Shown: positions 39,413-47,993, counted from the first letter of the stretch. The stretch is 64,000 bases of DNA from Campylobacter concisus (GCF_003048535.1 NZ_PIRQ01000003.1:62001-126000), one strand, 5' to 3'. The notes: generated by a model from the sequence alone, not told the origin. Numbers and translations are program-made.

Positions 39413-39546
39413 AAATCATCATCAGATACCGATAAAATCGTACTAAAAATAGTTTAAGTTTTTTCTTGATTTAAGCAAGATTTCACTATAATCAAATCTT
39501 AAATTTAGATTTTAAAGCTATCATTTCGCAAAAATTAAGGAAAATC

Positions 39547-40329
39547 ATGCAACCTATTTTTACGACCCAAATCACCAAATTTAAAGGCGCGCAAAAAAGC
39601 GTCGTTGATGATATTTTGGTGCGCGAGATCAAGCTTGAGATCTACATAAACGGCAAGCGTTTCGGCGCGCTCATGGCAACTCCGACCGATCAGGAGGCAC
39701 TAGCTGCAGGCTATCTCATCAGCGAAAATTTGATCGCAAGCCCTGAGGATATCGAGAGTATAGAGCTTTCAGAGGATGCTTTAAGCGTGCGGGTAAAGGC
39801 TAAAATCAACGAAAAGCGCCTCGAGCAGTTTGACGAGGAAAAGGTGATAATCAGCGGCTGCGGGCGCAGCTCGACGGCAAACATCGACCCTGAGGCTATG
39901 GCGGCGCGCTCTATAAAGGCCGACGTCAAATTTAACAAAGACGAAATTTTGCGCCAGATGGGGCAGTTTTACACGCAGTGCGAGCTTTACGAGATGACGG
40001 GCTGCGTGCATACGGCTAAGCTTTTCGTAAGCGGCGAGCAGTTTTACATCGGCGAGGATATCGCTCAGCACAACACTATAGACAAAGCCGTCGGCAAAGC
40101 TATACTAGCCGGCGCGCAGCTGCAAAATTCGTTTTTGATGGTGAGCGGCAGGCTCAGCTCTGAAATGGTCGCAAAAGCGGTCATGCACGGCATACCCGTG
40201 CTAGTCTCGCGTACGGCTCCTACTAGCCTTGGCGTCGTGATAGCGCGTAAATTTAAGCTCACGCTGTGCGGCTTTGCGCGCGGCGAAAATATAAACGTAT
40301 ATAGCGGCACGGAGAGAATCCATGAGTGA
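39547..40329 (+). CDS. fdhD: FdhD, sulfur carrier for formate dehydrogenase activation
   Basis: A 260-residue protein that binds the bis-MGD cofactor and passes sulfur from a cysteine desulfurase to the metal before insertion into formate dehydrogenase. The family core T-P-T-D-Q-E-A-L-A-A-G-Y-L is at about 46-58, with E-M-T-G-C-V-H-T-A near 148-156 and S-G-R-L-S-S-E-M-V near 199. The CxxC sulfur-transfer loop of E. coli is C-G-R-S here, leaving one cysteine. The first gene of an operon with the ModE-like gene (8-bp overlap). Confidence 0.92.
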   Translation: MQPIFTTQITKFKGAQKSVVDDILVREIKLEIYINGKRFGALMATPTDQEALAAGYLISENLIASPEDIESIELSEDALSVRVKAKINEKRLEQFDEEKVIISGCGRSSTANIDPEAMAARSIKADVKFNKDEILRQMGQFYTQCELYEMTGCVHTAKLFVSGEQFYIGEDIAQHNTIDKAVGKAILAGAQLQNSFLMVSGRLSSEMVAKAVMHGIPVLVSRTAPTSLGVVIARKFKLTLCGFARGENINVYSGTERIHE

Positions 40330-41089
40330 GCAAATCCGCGAACTGATCGCAAAACTGTTAAATCCAAAGGGCAGGCTAGACTGCGGCGCGGCGTTTAAGA
40401 TCGCCGAAAAGCTAGGCGTAGAGGTCGGTCTGGTTAGCGACGAGGCCGAAAAAATGGGCGTAAAGATCGACAACTGCGAGCTGGGGCAGTTTGGCGGGCT
40501 GGAAAACGGACGCGGCAAATACACCGTGATGACGCAGCTAAAGCAAATGACCGACGAAAAGGGCAGAATACTGTGCAAAGACGCTAGAGACGCGGCTACG
40601 GGCGTGGGGCTAAAGACGATCCGCTCTACGCTAAAAGACTATAAAATCGACGTAAAATACTGCCAGTTGGGGTGTTTTAAGGAGAAGAAAGGAAAAAAGA
40701 TGAGAGTAAAAACCAAAACTTGGATAGAAAACGACGAGGGCGAGCTGATATTTGGTAAGGGCAAAACCGAAGTCCTAGACGTCATCGCCGAGGTCGGCTC
40801 GATCTCAAAGGCCGCCGAAATCCTAGGCATGAACTATAAAAAATGCTGGAATCATCTGCAAATTTTGCAAAAAAATCTAAAAGAGGAGCTCTTTACCACC
40901 AAGCAAGGCGGCGGCGAAAACGCCGGCACGACGCTAAACGAGCGCGCGCATGAGCTCATAAACGCCTATAGACAGCTTCAAAACGACATCGAGGATTTTG
41001 CGGATAAGCGCTTTAAGGAGTTGTTTTTGAAAAAAGACGGCGAGAAAAATGACGCAGCTAAAGACGACAAAAAAGATAAAAATAAATAA
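40322..41089 (+). CDS. modE: ModE-like regulator with a duplicated N-terminal domain
   Basis: A 255-residue protein. Residues ~146-215 are the ModE/LysR-type winged helix (I-S-K-A-A-E-I-L-G-M-N-Y-K-K-C-W-N). The E. coli-type C-terminal molbindin domains are missing; the tail is Lys/Asp-rich. Instead the N-terminal 125 residues hold two related ~42-residue units (about 16-58 and 80-119), each starting K-G-R-x-x-C and ending C-x-L-G-x-F, so four cysteines are placed symmetrically. A ModE-like protein lacking the metal domain is reported in C. jejuni. It is the best candidate to bind the shared palindrome. Confidence 0.82.
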   Translation: MSEQIRELIAKLLNPKGRLDCGAAFKIAEKLGVEVGLVSDEAEKMGVKIDNCELGQFGGLENGRGKYTVMTQLKQMTDEKGRILCKDARDAATGVGLKTIRSTLKDYKIDVKYCQLGCFKEKKGKKMRVKTKTWIENDEGELIFGKGKTEVLDVIAEVGSISKAAEILGMNYKKCWNHLQILQKNLKEELFTTKQGGGENAGTTLNERAHELINAYRQLQNDIEDFADKRFKELFLKKDGEKNDAAKDDKKDKNK

Positions 41090-41116
41090 AACCACATCAA
41101 ATTTAAGGGAGAAAAA

Positions 41117-41305
41117 ATGTACGTAAAACTAAACGATAGGGTCTATCTAAACAAAGATAAAATCACCAGAGTAAAGGTAGATAGCGTCCAAGACGGTATC
41201 AGGATTCGCTTCTACGAGGGGCAAAATCAGGTCGCTAAAAGCGGACGCTTCGAAACTGAGGCAAAAGCTATCGAGTGGCTAGAGAAAAATTTTATAAATA
41301 AATAA
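41117..41305 (+). CDS. Small protein of unknown function in the fdhD-modE operon
   Basis: A 62-residue protein with strong RBS AAGGGAG, 27 bp after modE. It is beta-rich, charged, with no cysteine and no membrane segment. The pattern K-L-N-D-R-V-Y-L-N-K-D-K-I-T-R-V and A-I-E-W-L-E-K-N-F suggests a small folded domain. I do not recognise the family. Confidence 0.65.
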   Translation: MYVKLNDRVYLNKDKITRVKVDSVQDGIRIRFYEGQNQVAKSGRFETEAKAIEWLEKNFINK

Positions 41306-41488
41306 TAAAATGGTCGTGAGTCTCTGTGGCTTGCACTTCTGTGCTTTATCAAGTTAAATTTGCCGCTTTGCGGTTAAATTTAGCTTGCTCAAATTTAATC
41401 TCCAAATTTACTAAATCATTTCCACAGCAAAAGCCCGAAATTTGCGAAAATTTACTATAATTACCGTATCAAATTTAAAGAGTAAAAA

Positions 41489-42814
41489 ATGGCAAATTTA
41501 GACGAAATAAGAAAAAATATCATCCTAAAACCGGGCGTGCATTATTTTGATTTCGCGGCTTCCGGGCTTGCTTATGAGCCCGTAGAGCGCGAGATAGCAG
41601 ATGTTCTCAAAATCTACGCCAACACCCACTCTGACAGCAGCTCGAGCGCCATCATCACGCAGCGGCACTACGAGGGTGCGCGCGAGAGCCTAAAAAAGCT
41701 GCTAGGCCTTGACGAGCGGTTTTATCTCATCGCTTGCGGACAGGGCGCGACGGCCGCGATCAAAAAATTTCAGGAGTTGCTTGGCATCTATCTGCCGCCT
41801 GCGACCAGAAGCGCGATCGGCGAGGCAAATTTACGCGCCGCGCAGCTTCCGCTCGTGCTCGTTTCGCCATACGAGCACCATTCAAACGAGCTTAGCTTTC
41901 GTGAGGGGCTTTGCGACTACATGCGCGTGCCGCTTAGCGAGTCCGGCGAGATAGATATGCTAGGACTCGAGCGCATACTGAAGCTAAATGCCGGGCGCCG
42001 TATCATCGGCTCGTTTAGCGCCGCCTCAAACGTCACGGGCGTCGTCAGCGACTACAAAAAAATCAGCGAGCTAATCAGAGCCGCGGGCGGGATCGTGGCC
42101 TTTGACTGCGCAGCGCTGAGCTCGCACGCAAATTTAGACTGCGATCATTTCGACGCGATTTTCCTCTCGCCGCATAAGTTGCTCGGAGGGCCCGCTAGCT
42201 GCGGGCTTTTGGCGATCAAAAAGGAGCTGCTTAACAGCGATGTGCCGACGTTTGCCGCAGGCGGGACGGTCGCCTACGCCAGCCGCGAAGGGCACGTGTT
42301 TTTGAAAAATCACGAGCAGCTAGAGGAGGGCGGTACGCCGCCCATAATCGGGCTCATACGGGCAAATTTGGCCTACGCGCTACGAAACGAGGTGGGTTTT
42401 GAGAGGATAAAAAGCGCCGAGGACGAGCTCGCGCGGCTTTTTGAGAGCGAGCTTAATAGTATAGACGAGGTCATAAACTACGCTCCAAAGGGCGCGCCGC
42501 GGCTGCCGATAATTTCCTTTAACGTGCGCGGCGTCTCGGCGTATGATTTTGCCGCGAGCCTTAGCAACGACTTTGGTATCCAGACGCGCGCGGGCGTGAT
42601 GTGCGCTGGGCCGTACGCTCACGATCTGCTGGGTATCAAGGAGGGGCGCATGCCAGAAGCCAAGCCCGGCTTCGTGCGCGTGAGCCTGCACTACACGCAC
42701 ACCGAGCAAGACGTGCTCTATCTCGCGGGCGCGATAAAATCCTGCATCAAAAAGCACCGCGAGCTTTGGGGCGAGGAAAAGGCGATGTATGAGATGTTCG
42801 GCGGGAAGATTTAG
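41489..42814 (+). CDS. Group II cysteine desulfurase / selenocysteine lyase (SufS/CsdA-like)
   Basis: A 441-residue class V PLP enzyme. The PLP lysine is K230 in S-P-H-K-L-L-G-G-P. The active cysteine is C372 in R-A-G-V-M-C-A-G-P, matching the R-x-G-x-x-C-A-x-P signature of SufS/CsdA. Such enzymes release sulfur from cysteine or selenium from selenocysteine. Lying between the fdhD-modE operon and tup, it may donate sulfur to FdhD or selenium toward selenophosphate; the choice is inference. Codon usage is GC-rich like the rest of the cargo. Confidence 0.85.
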   Translation: MANLDEIRKNIILKPGVHYFDFAASGLAYEPVEREIADVLKIYANTHSDSSSSAIITQRHYEGARESLKKLLGLDERFYLIACGQGATAAIKKFQELLGIYLPPATRSAIGEANLRAAQLPLVLVSPYEHHSNELSFREGLCDYMRVPLSESGEIDMLGLERILKLNAGRRIIGSFSAASNVTGVVSDYKKISELIRAAGGIVAFDCAALSSHANLDCDHFDAIFLSPHKLLGGPASCGLLAIKKELLNSDVPTFAAGGTVAYASREGHVFLKNHEQLEEGGTPPIIGLIRANLAYALRNEVGFERIKSAEDELARLFESELNSIDEVINYAPKGAPRLPIISFNVRGVSAYDFAASLSNDFGIQTRAGVMCAGPYAHDLLGIKEGRMPEAKPGFVRVSLHYTHTEQDVLYLAGAIKSCIKKHRELWGEEKAMYEMFGGKI

Positions 42815-42870
42815 CTTTACAATAGTGGTTAACTAGAAACAAAGTCAACAAATTTAAAGAGGCGCTACAA

Positions 42871-44073
42871 ATGAAAATTCAAATAATATCTTACTCCACA
42901 ATATTTAAAATAAATGATCCGCACATGTCTTGCACTATTAGCACTTTTGAACGTCCTAAGAGTTTTGATGAATTTGATATAAATGTTATAGATTTAAATA
43001 GTCCTAACTTATGGAGTTTCAGCCCAGAATACCAAAAGTGCACTGAGGCCGTATATCACCTTAAGACATTAAAAGAAATTATGAGAAACTCAAAAAGAGG
43101 TATATTTATCATAATAATGCCTACAAATATGAAGGTATCAGTGCATTATTCTGAATGTTATACTAATCAAACCGTTGCAATTAAAGATATTCTCAAACAA
43201 GTTAACCAGGAATTATCTACACTGGTTTTGTCTAATATAAAGTTAAGATATGAAATAAGCACAACAACCATAGACGAGCAAAATTTTTATTCCGATTTTA
43301 TATTTGACAATGTGGATGGCGAGACCATCAAATGGTCAAATGGAGGTAAGAGCACAATAGTAAAACATAATGAGGGGCTATATTCGACTACTCTTTTTAT
43401 CGAAAACGCAACTAATGATTTAGAAATTTTAGTATCATTTATTGTTTCTAGATTCCAAAAATCCGATGTTCCTGATTGGTTTAATGGTTTTGAGTATTTC
43501 GATGATGCAATGCTGAAAAACAAACGCAACAAATTATTGGATATATATCGGCAAATTGAAGATATAGATAGGCAAATTGATAAAAATAATAGATTTAAAT
43601 CAATCCTATATTCAAATGGAGATGAGTTGATTGGTGTGGTAAAGGAAATTTTAGTAGATATTTTTAAGTTGCAAGATGATTATTTTATAGATGTAAAAAA
43701 AGAAGATTTTAGATTCGAATGTGGAAATATGAACTTTATAGTAGAAATAAAAGGGATAAACACAAACGTTAAAAATAGCAATATAGCACAATGCAAGAAA
43801 CATGTAACTGATTTTTTAATAGCCGAAGATAATACTATGTCTCCTGATAACGTAAAGGGACTACTGATAATTAATCCTCAACGCGACATAGATCCTAGCA
43901 AAAGAGAGCCGATACATGTCAATCAAATAAGTTATGCAAAAAGTGAAGGTATATTAATAATAACGACTTTAGAATTACTAAAATTATATCAAGCGTATAC
44001 TAAAGATAGAGTTGTTAGTAATGTGTGCTTTGAGGTATTTAAAAATGACGTCGGAGAGTTTAAATTTGAATAA
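42871..44073 (+). CDS. Orphan protein with restriction-endonuclease-like C-terminal domain
   Basis: A 400-residue protein of unknown family. Residues ~216-240 form a short coiled coil (I-Y-R-Q-I-E-D-I-D-R-Q-I). Residues 243-375 follow the PD-(D/E)xK-like plan: S-I-L-Y-S-N-G-D-E-L-I helix, D279 in K-K-E-D-F, E292-I-K294, Q307 on the next helix, then strand K-G-L-L-I-I-N. The N-terminal 215 residues are unassigned. The gene is markedly more AT-rich than the fdh/tup genes on both sides, so it probably entered separately. A defence or DNA-processing role is a guess from the fold. Confidence 0.6.
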   Translation: MKIQIISYSTIFKINDPHMSCTISTFERPKSFDEFDINVIDLNSPNLWSFSPEYQKCTEAVYHLKTLKEIMRNSKRGIFIIIMPTNMKVSVHYSECYTNQTVAIKDILKQVNQELSTLVLSNIKLRYEISTTTIDEQNFYSDFIFDNVDGETIKWSNGGKSTIVKHNEGLYSTTLFIENATNDLEILVSFIVSRFQKSDVPDWFNGFEYFDDAMLKNKRNKLLDIYRQIEDIDRQIDKNNRFKSILYSNGDELIGVVKEILVDIFKLQDDYFIDVKKEDFRFECGNMNFIVEIKGINTNVKNSNIAQCKKHVTDFLIAEDNTMSPDNVKGLLIINPQRDIDPSKREPIHVNQISYAKSEGILIITTLELLKLYQAYTKDRVVSNVCFEVFKNDVGEFKFE

Positions 44074-44097
44074 GAGGTAAAATAGATTTTGATTTAT

Positions 44098-44120
44098 AAA
44101 AAAGGGCGCAAAGCGCGCCC
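44098..44120 (-). terminator. Terminator after tupA
   Basis: GGGCGC/GCGCCC with a 5-base loop, followed on the minus strand by a run of six T, about 54 bases beyond the tupA stop. Confidence 0.8.
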
Positions 44121-44173
44121 GAATCACGCAAATTTAAGCCATAAATTCGACTCAAATTTGCGCGTAAATAAAA

Positions 44174-44992
44174 TTAGTTTTTGCGAGTATTCGCGTCAGG
44201 CGTGAAAAGCGGCTTATCTAGCAGCTTAAAGTCGCCGATAAATTTCTGACCCTCTTCGCTCGTCGCCCACTCTATAAATTTATTTGCGTTTTCGATGTCG
44301 GCCTTAGCGCAGTGCTTCGGATTTACCGCGATTAGCGAGTAGAAGTTCTTTAGGTCGTTGTCGCCCTCGTTGATGATGACCATCTCAGGCGCGCCTTTTT
44401 TGGTGTCCTCGTACTTGATGTAGGTGCCGCGGTCGGTGAATGTCACGCCCTTTTGCTCGGCTGCAGCGTTGATGGTAGCTAGCATGCCTTGGCCGGTTTG
44501 CATATACCAGCCGTCTTTTTCAGGCACTTCGCCGATGATTTTTTTCCAGATACCTTTTTCTTTGTTGTCAGTGCCTGATTTATCGCCGCGAGAGAAAAAT
44601 TTGATATTCTCTTTTTTGATCAGCTCAAAGCTCTCTTTTATGTCTTTGCCTTTAAATTTATCGGCGATAGATTTATCGGCGATAACGACGAAATCATTGT
44701 ACATTACGGCTTTTCTCTCGACGCCAAAGCCTTTTTCTACGAATTCTTTCTCAACTTTTGGCGAATGCACGAAAAGTATGTCCGCATCGCAGTTTTCGCC
44801 AAGTTTTAAAGCAGCGCCCGTGCCTACGGCGGTCCATTTGATATCGACGCCGGTTTTTGCCTTATACACAGGGTAGATCGCGTCTAGTAGCCCAGTGTTA
44901 TCGGTGCTGGTGGTGGTAGCCATGATGAGTTCGCTATCGCCCGCAAACGCCAAAACGCTCGCGATTAGCGAGCCTAATATTACTTTTTTCAT
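44174..44992 (-). CDS. tupA: Tungstate ABC transporter, periplasmic binding protein
   Basis: A 272-residue secreted protein with a signal peptide ending near A-F-A-G (about 18). The TupA signatures are present: A-T-T-T-S-T near 25-30 and S-R-G-D-K-S-G-T near 134-141, the oxyanion-binding segments that distinguish TupA from ModA. Specificity for tungstate over molybdate is family knowledge. It is transcribed divergently from tupBC, with the shared palindrome between them overlapping its probable -10. Confidence 0.92.
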   Translation of the reverse strand: MKKVILGSLIASVLAFAGDSELIMATTTSTDNTGLLDAIYPVYKAKTGVDIKWTAVGTGAALKLGENCDADILFVHSPKVEKEFVEKGFGVERKAVMYNDFVVIADKSIADKFKGKDIKESFELIKKENIKFFSRGDKSGTDNKEKGIWKKIIGEVPEKDGWYMQTGQGMLATINAAAEQKGVTFTDRGTYIKYEDTKKGAPEMVIINEGDNDLKNFYSLIAVNPKHCAKADIENANKFIEWATSEEGQKFIGDFKLLDKPLFTPDANTRKN

Positions 44993-45007
44993 TTTTCTCC
45001 TTTTTTA

Positions 45008-45031
45008 AAAGTATGCTATTATAGCATATTA
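45008..45031. promoter_or_regulatory. Palindrome TATGC-N7-GCATA between tupA and tupB, overlapping the tupA -10
   Basis: TATGCTAT-T-ATAGCATA (45012-45028) is a perfect palindrome and has the TATGC-N7-GCATA core. Read on the minus strand, its centre contains TATAAT (45023-45018), a good -10 for tupA, whose start is at 44992. The tupB start is 37 bp to the other side. Binding here should block tupA transcription. Confidence 0.78.
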
Positions 45032-45064
45032 AATTAACCATATAAACATACGGAGAAATAATAT

Positions 45065-45757
45065 TTGGACTTTCTACTAAACGGATTCTTAGAGGCCTTT
45101 AGGCTGCTTTTTAGCGGCGATGAGGAAACGTATTCGGCGATCAGGGCGACGCTTTACACTTCGAGCGTTTCGATATTTTTTACGATTTTAGTCGGTTTTC
45201 CGCTAGGCTTTACGCTGGGATTTTACGATTTTAAAGGGCGCAGGATTTTGAGACTGCTCAGCGATACGGCGCTTGCGATACCCACCGTTGCGATCGGACT
45301 TATTTTGTATGCATTTATCACGCGAAACGGCCCGTTTGGCGAGTTTGGGCTGCTTTTTACGCTAAAGGCCGTGATGCTGGGGCAGTTTGTGCTAGCACTA
45401 CCTATCATCATCTCGCTAAGCGCTAGCGTCGTGGAAAATATGGACAAAAAGCACTATCTAACCATCCTAAATTTACGCCTGAGCCCGCCAAGGCTAGTGG
45501 GCTGCGTGCTTTACGAGCTAAGATACGCTTTGATGGTAGTCGTAGCGACGGCGTACGGGCGTATCGTGGCCGAGGTCGGCGTGGCGATGATGATCGGCGG
45601 AAATATCAAATACTTTACTCGCACGATCACGACTGCGGTGTCGCTGGAGACGAATAAGGGTGAGTTTGCGATGGGTATAGCGCTGGCTTTGGTACTTATC
45701 TTTATCGCATTTGCCGTAAATTTGACGATACACGCGCTAAAAAGGCTGGATAAATGA
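45065..45757 (+). CDS. tupB: Tungstate ABC transporter, permease
   Basis: A 230-residue inner-membrane protein with about five to six membrane segments. The TTG start at 45065 is preceded by CGGAGAAATAA. The ABC-permease EAA loop is seen as R-Y-A-L-M-V-V-V-A-T-A-Y-G-R-I-V-A-E-V-G (about 153-172). The closely related TupB family is the best fit given flanking tupA and tupC. Confidence 0.9.
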   Translation: MDFLLNGFLEAFRLLFSGDEETYSAIRATLYTSSVSIFFTILVGFPLGFTLGFYDFKGRRILRLLSDTALAIPTVAIGLILYAFITRNGPFGEFGLLFTLKAVMLGQFVLALPIIISLSASVVENMDKKHYLTILNLRLSPPRLVGCVLYELRYALMVVVATAYGRIVAEVGVAMMIGGNIKYFTRTITTAVSLETNKGEFAMGIALALVLIFIAFAVNLTIHALKRLDK

Positions 45758-45850
45758 AATTTGATAAAATTAGAAATTTTACGCTCGCAAAATGCGCTCT
45801 AGGCGAGTCAAATTTGAGCTTTTTTGTAAATTTAACGAGAAAGGCGCAAA

Positions 45851-46804
45851 GTGATAAACGTTAGAAATTTACGCCTAAACTACGGCGCGAGCGAGATTTT
45901 AAACATCCCGCACCTTGATATCGACGTTAGTAAAATCACCGCGCTAACGGGCAGCAACGGCAGCGGCAAAAGCACGCTGATGCGAGTAATGTCGTTTTTA
46001 CAAAAGCCCACTAGCGGCGAAGTGCGGCTGTGGGGGAGCAGCGCGCCGAGTCTAAATTTACTGCGCGACGTTAGCATTTTGTTGCCCGAACCGGCACTTT
46101 TAAAACGCTCCGTGAGGGAAAATTTTAGAGCCGTTTTAAAAAGCCGCGGAGTGCTAGCGGAATTTAACGAAAGGGCGAGCGAGGCGTTAAATTTGGTCGG
46201 GCTTAACGAGAGCTTTTTGAACAAGCGCCACTTTGAGCTTAGCTCGGGACAGACGCAGCGCGTTAGCTTTGCGTTAAATTTGGCGCTTAGATCGCATTTA
46301 TATCTACTCGACGAGCCGACAAACAGCGTGGACGTGGGCACGTCAAAGCTTTTCGGCAAGGCGGTGCTTTACATGCGGCAAAGATACGGCTGCGGCTTTG
46401 TGATCGCTAGTCACGACGACAAATGGCTAACCGCAATCGCCGAAGAAAACGTCTTTTTGCACAAGGGGCGCGTGTGCGAATTCGAATACAAAAATATATT
46501 CGACGCGCGGGACGGGGTTTTGAAATTTGACGAAAACGCGAGCGTAAATTTGCCGCAAAATTTACGTAACGCCGTAAAAATCGCCGTAAATCCAAGCAAA
46601 ATAACGCTAAGCAAAACGCCGATAGATGGGTATTTGGGCGGCATCTTGCACTCGGTTTCGCTCTATCTTGGCAAAGAGCTTTTGGTGAAAATCAAAGTCG
46701 GCGACTTTTTGATTAAAACGCTGGCGGCGAATTCGCAAAATTTTAGAGTCGGCGAAAATATTTATTTTAAATTTGACGAGGAAGCGTTTTTGAGGCTTGA
46801 ATGA
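45851..46804 (+). CDS. tupC: Tungstate ABC transporter, ATP-binding protein
   Basis: A 317-residue ATPase with Walker A G-S-N-G-S-G-K-S (about 35-42), signature L-S-S-G-Q-T-Q-R-V (about 132-140) and Walker B Y-L-L-D-E-P-T (about 155-161). The C-terminal ~80 residues form a TOBE/Mop-like beta domain that may bind oxyanion and regulate uptake. It begins with GTG, 93 bp after tupB. A 36-codon frame spans the gap starting at the tupB stop; I regard it as unlikely to be a gene. Confidence 0.9.
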   Translation: MINVRNLRLNYGASEILNIPHLDIDVSKITALTGSNGSGKSTLMRVMSFLQKPTSGEVRLWGSSAPSLNLLRDVSILLPEPALLKRSVRENFRAVLKSRGVLAEFNERASEALNLVGLNESFLNKRHFELSSGQTQRVSFALNLALRSHLYLLDEPTNSVDVGTSKLFGKAVLYMRQRYGCGFVIASHDDKWLTAIAEENVFLHKGRVCEFEYKNIFDARDGVLKFDENASVNLPQNLRNAVKIAVNPSKITLSKTPIDGYLGGILHSVSLYLGKELLVKIKVGDFLIKTLAANSQNFRVGENIYFKFDEEAFLRLE

Positions 46805-46914
46805 GCCTCAAATTTTGCAAATTTCGCTTCAAATTTTAAATTTAGGCTCGTTTAGCGCCCGTTAAAATAGCCTAGTTAAAAGTAAATATCAAAATAAAGC
46901 GTAAATGCAAGATA

Positions 46915-46931
46915 TATGCGTAAATTTCATA
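46915..46931. promoter_or_regulatory. Imperfect second TATGC-N7-TCATA site upstream of the fdh operon
   Basis: TATGC-GTAAATT-TCATA shares the core with one mismatch and lies 50 bp upstream of the perfect site at 46963-46983. It may be an auxiliary site. Confidence 0.4.
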
Positions 46932-46962
46932 TTTATTTTATTTCCTAAAATTCGCCGTAAGC

Positions 46963-46983
46963 AATATGCAATTAAGGCATATT
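46963..46983. promoter_or_regulatory. Palindrome AATATGC-N7-GCATATT upstream of the fdh operon
   Basis: Seven-base perfect arms around AATTAAG. A TATAGT -10 candidate lies at 47047-47052, about 65 bp downstream, and the first operon gene begins at 47105. The 300-bp gap 46805-47104 holds this and the imperfect site, and no gene. Confidence 0.75.
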
Positions 46984-47104
46984 TAAGCGTATATTAATTT
47001 TTTTAATTTATTTTTTTTTAAGTATAAGAAATAAGCCAAAACATAGTATAGTTTCACAATCGAGAAAAATCTCAAAAAATAGATAAAAATGATAAAGGAA
47101 GGCG

Positions 47105-47830
47105 ATGACTAGCAAGGGCGAATTTGCGGCGGGACGCGGGCTTTACTACTCGCTATTTTCGCGTTTTTTCGTTTTTAGCCAAGACGCCGACAGATTTAGC
47201 GGCGTAAACGCGATGCTAGGCCTTGCCTCAGCGCACGCTCTAAACGAAGAATCGGCTGCCGCGATAATGCGCATACAGGTAAAATTCGACGAGGAAAATT
47301 CGCAAAATTTAGCGGATGAATTCGATGAAATTTTCCACGCTCTACCAAGTCCGCTCAGAAACTCGCTATCCTACTACGACGAGGGCTACGAGGTCGGACA
47401 CGCCTGCGCAAAAGTGCGTAAAATTTTAGCCCGCACAGACATTAGGCGCGACGAGGCTAAATTTAAAGAAAACGAAGACAACGTGGGTTTCGTGTTTGCG
47501 CTAATGAGCGAATTTATCGCGAGAGAGAGCGAGCTGGAGCTATACGGCGAGCTTGAGGAGCAGCTCTTTAAAGAGATCATAAATCCAAACATCGACGAGT
47601 TTATAGAGAATCTTTTTAATCACGAAAGCAGCGAAATTTACAAAGACGTAGCGGTACTTCTGCAAGGATTTATAGAGTTTGAACGCGTAGTTTTAAGCGC
47701 GCCGCGTCCTATAAATCAAGGTGAAAACAAAAAGACCTTGGACGGAGTTTCAAGATCCGAGGCCATAAGAAGGCAAAAAAACCGAGTGAGAAAGCTAAAA
47801 GCTATGGAGGAAGAAAATGCAAAAAAATAG
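47105..47830 (+). CDS. TorD/DmsD-type chaperone for the exported formate dehydrogenase
   Basis: A 241-residue all-helical cytoplasmic protein of the TorD family; R-G-L-Y-Y-S-L-F-S-R-F-F near the N-terminus and Y-D-E-G-Y-E-V-G-H near 99-107 fit. Such chaperones hold the Tat signal of molybdo/tungsto-enzymes until cofactor insertion. Its stop overlaps the small Tat gene by 14 bp. The C-terminal tail is Lys/Arg-rich. Confidence 0.85.
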   Translation: MTSKGEFAAGRGLYYSLFSRFFVFSQDADRFSGVNAMLGLASAHALNEESAAAIMRIQVKFDEENSQNLADEFDEIFHALPSPLRNSLSYYDEGYEVGHACAKVRKILARTDIRRDEAKFKENEDNVGFVFALMSEFIARESELELYGELEEQLFKEIINPNIDEFIENLFNHESSEIYKDVAVLLQGFIEFERVVLSAPRPINQGENKKTLDGVSRSEAIRRQKNRVRKLKAMEEENAKK

Positions 47831-47993
47831 GCGAGAATTTTTAAAAAAGGCGGGGCTAGTCGGCGCGGCAGCGGCTACGGCCGGAGTAGCGACGGCAGCG
47901 GCGTCAAACCTAAAATACGGTAAAAGCAAAAAGACCGAAGTGCTTTATAAAAGAAGCAAAAACTGGGATCTGTACTACGAACAAGCGAAATAA
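47817..47993 (+). CDS. Small twin-arginine protein of the formate dehydrogenase operon
   Basis: A 58-residue protein beginning M-Q-K-N-R-R-E-F-L-K-K-A-G-L-V-G, a clear Tat motif and hydrophobic stretch, with a short soluble tail ending Y-K-R-S-K-N-W-D-L-Y-Y-E-Q-A-K. Similar tiny Tat proteins precede fdhA in other Campylobacterota. It overlaps the torD-like gene and lies 23 bp before fdhA. It may help enzyme maturation or export; the function is not established. Confidence 0.8.
   Translation: MQKNRREFLKKAGLVGAAAATAGVATAAASNLKYGKSKKTEVLYKRSKNWDLYYEQAK

Larger units (their letters stand above)
38414..39546. other. 1.1-kb non-coding stretch with hairpins and the fdhD promoter
   Basis: No convincing gene. 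It is AT-rich up to 38930. A dense cluster of inverted repeats occupies 38937-39115 (separate entry). The right part holds the palindrome at 39390-39412 and a TATAAT at 39487-39492 serving fdhD. Confidence 0.6.

Noticed and set aside
45754..45864. 36-codon frame between tupB and tupC
   Set aside because: Very short, no recognisable domain, and it overlaps the tupC start. Probably a chance frame.
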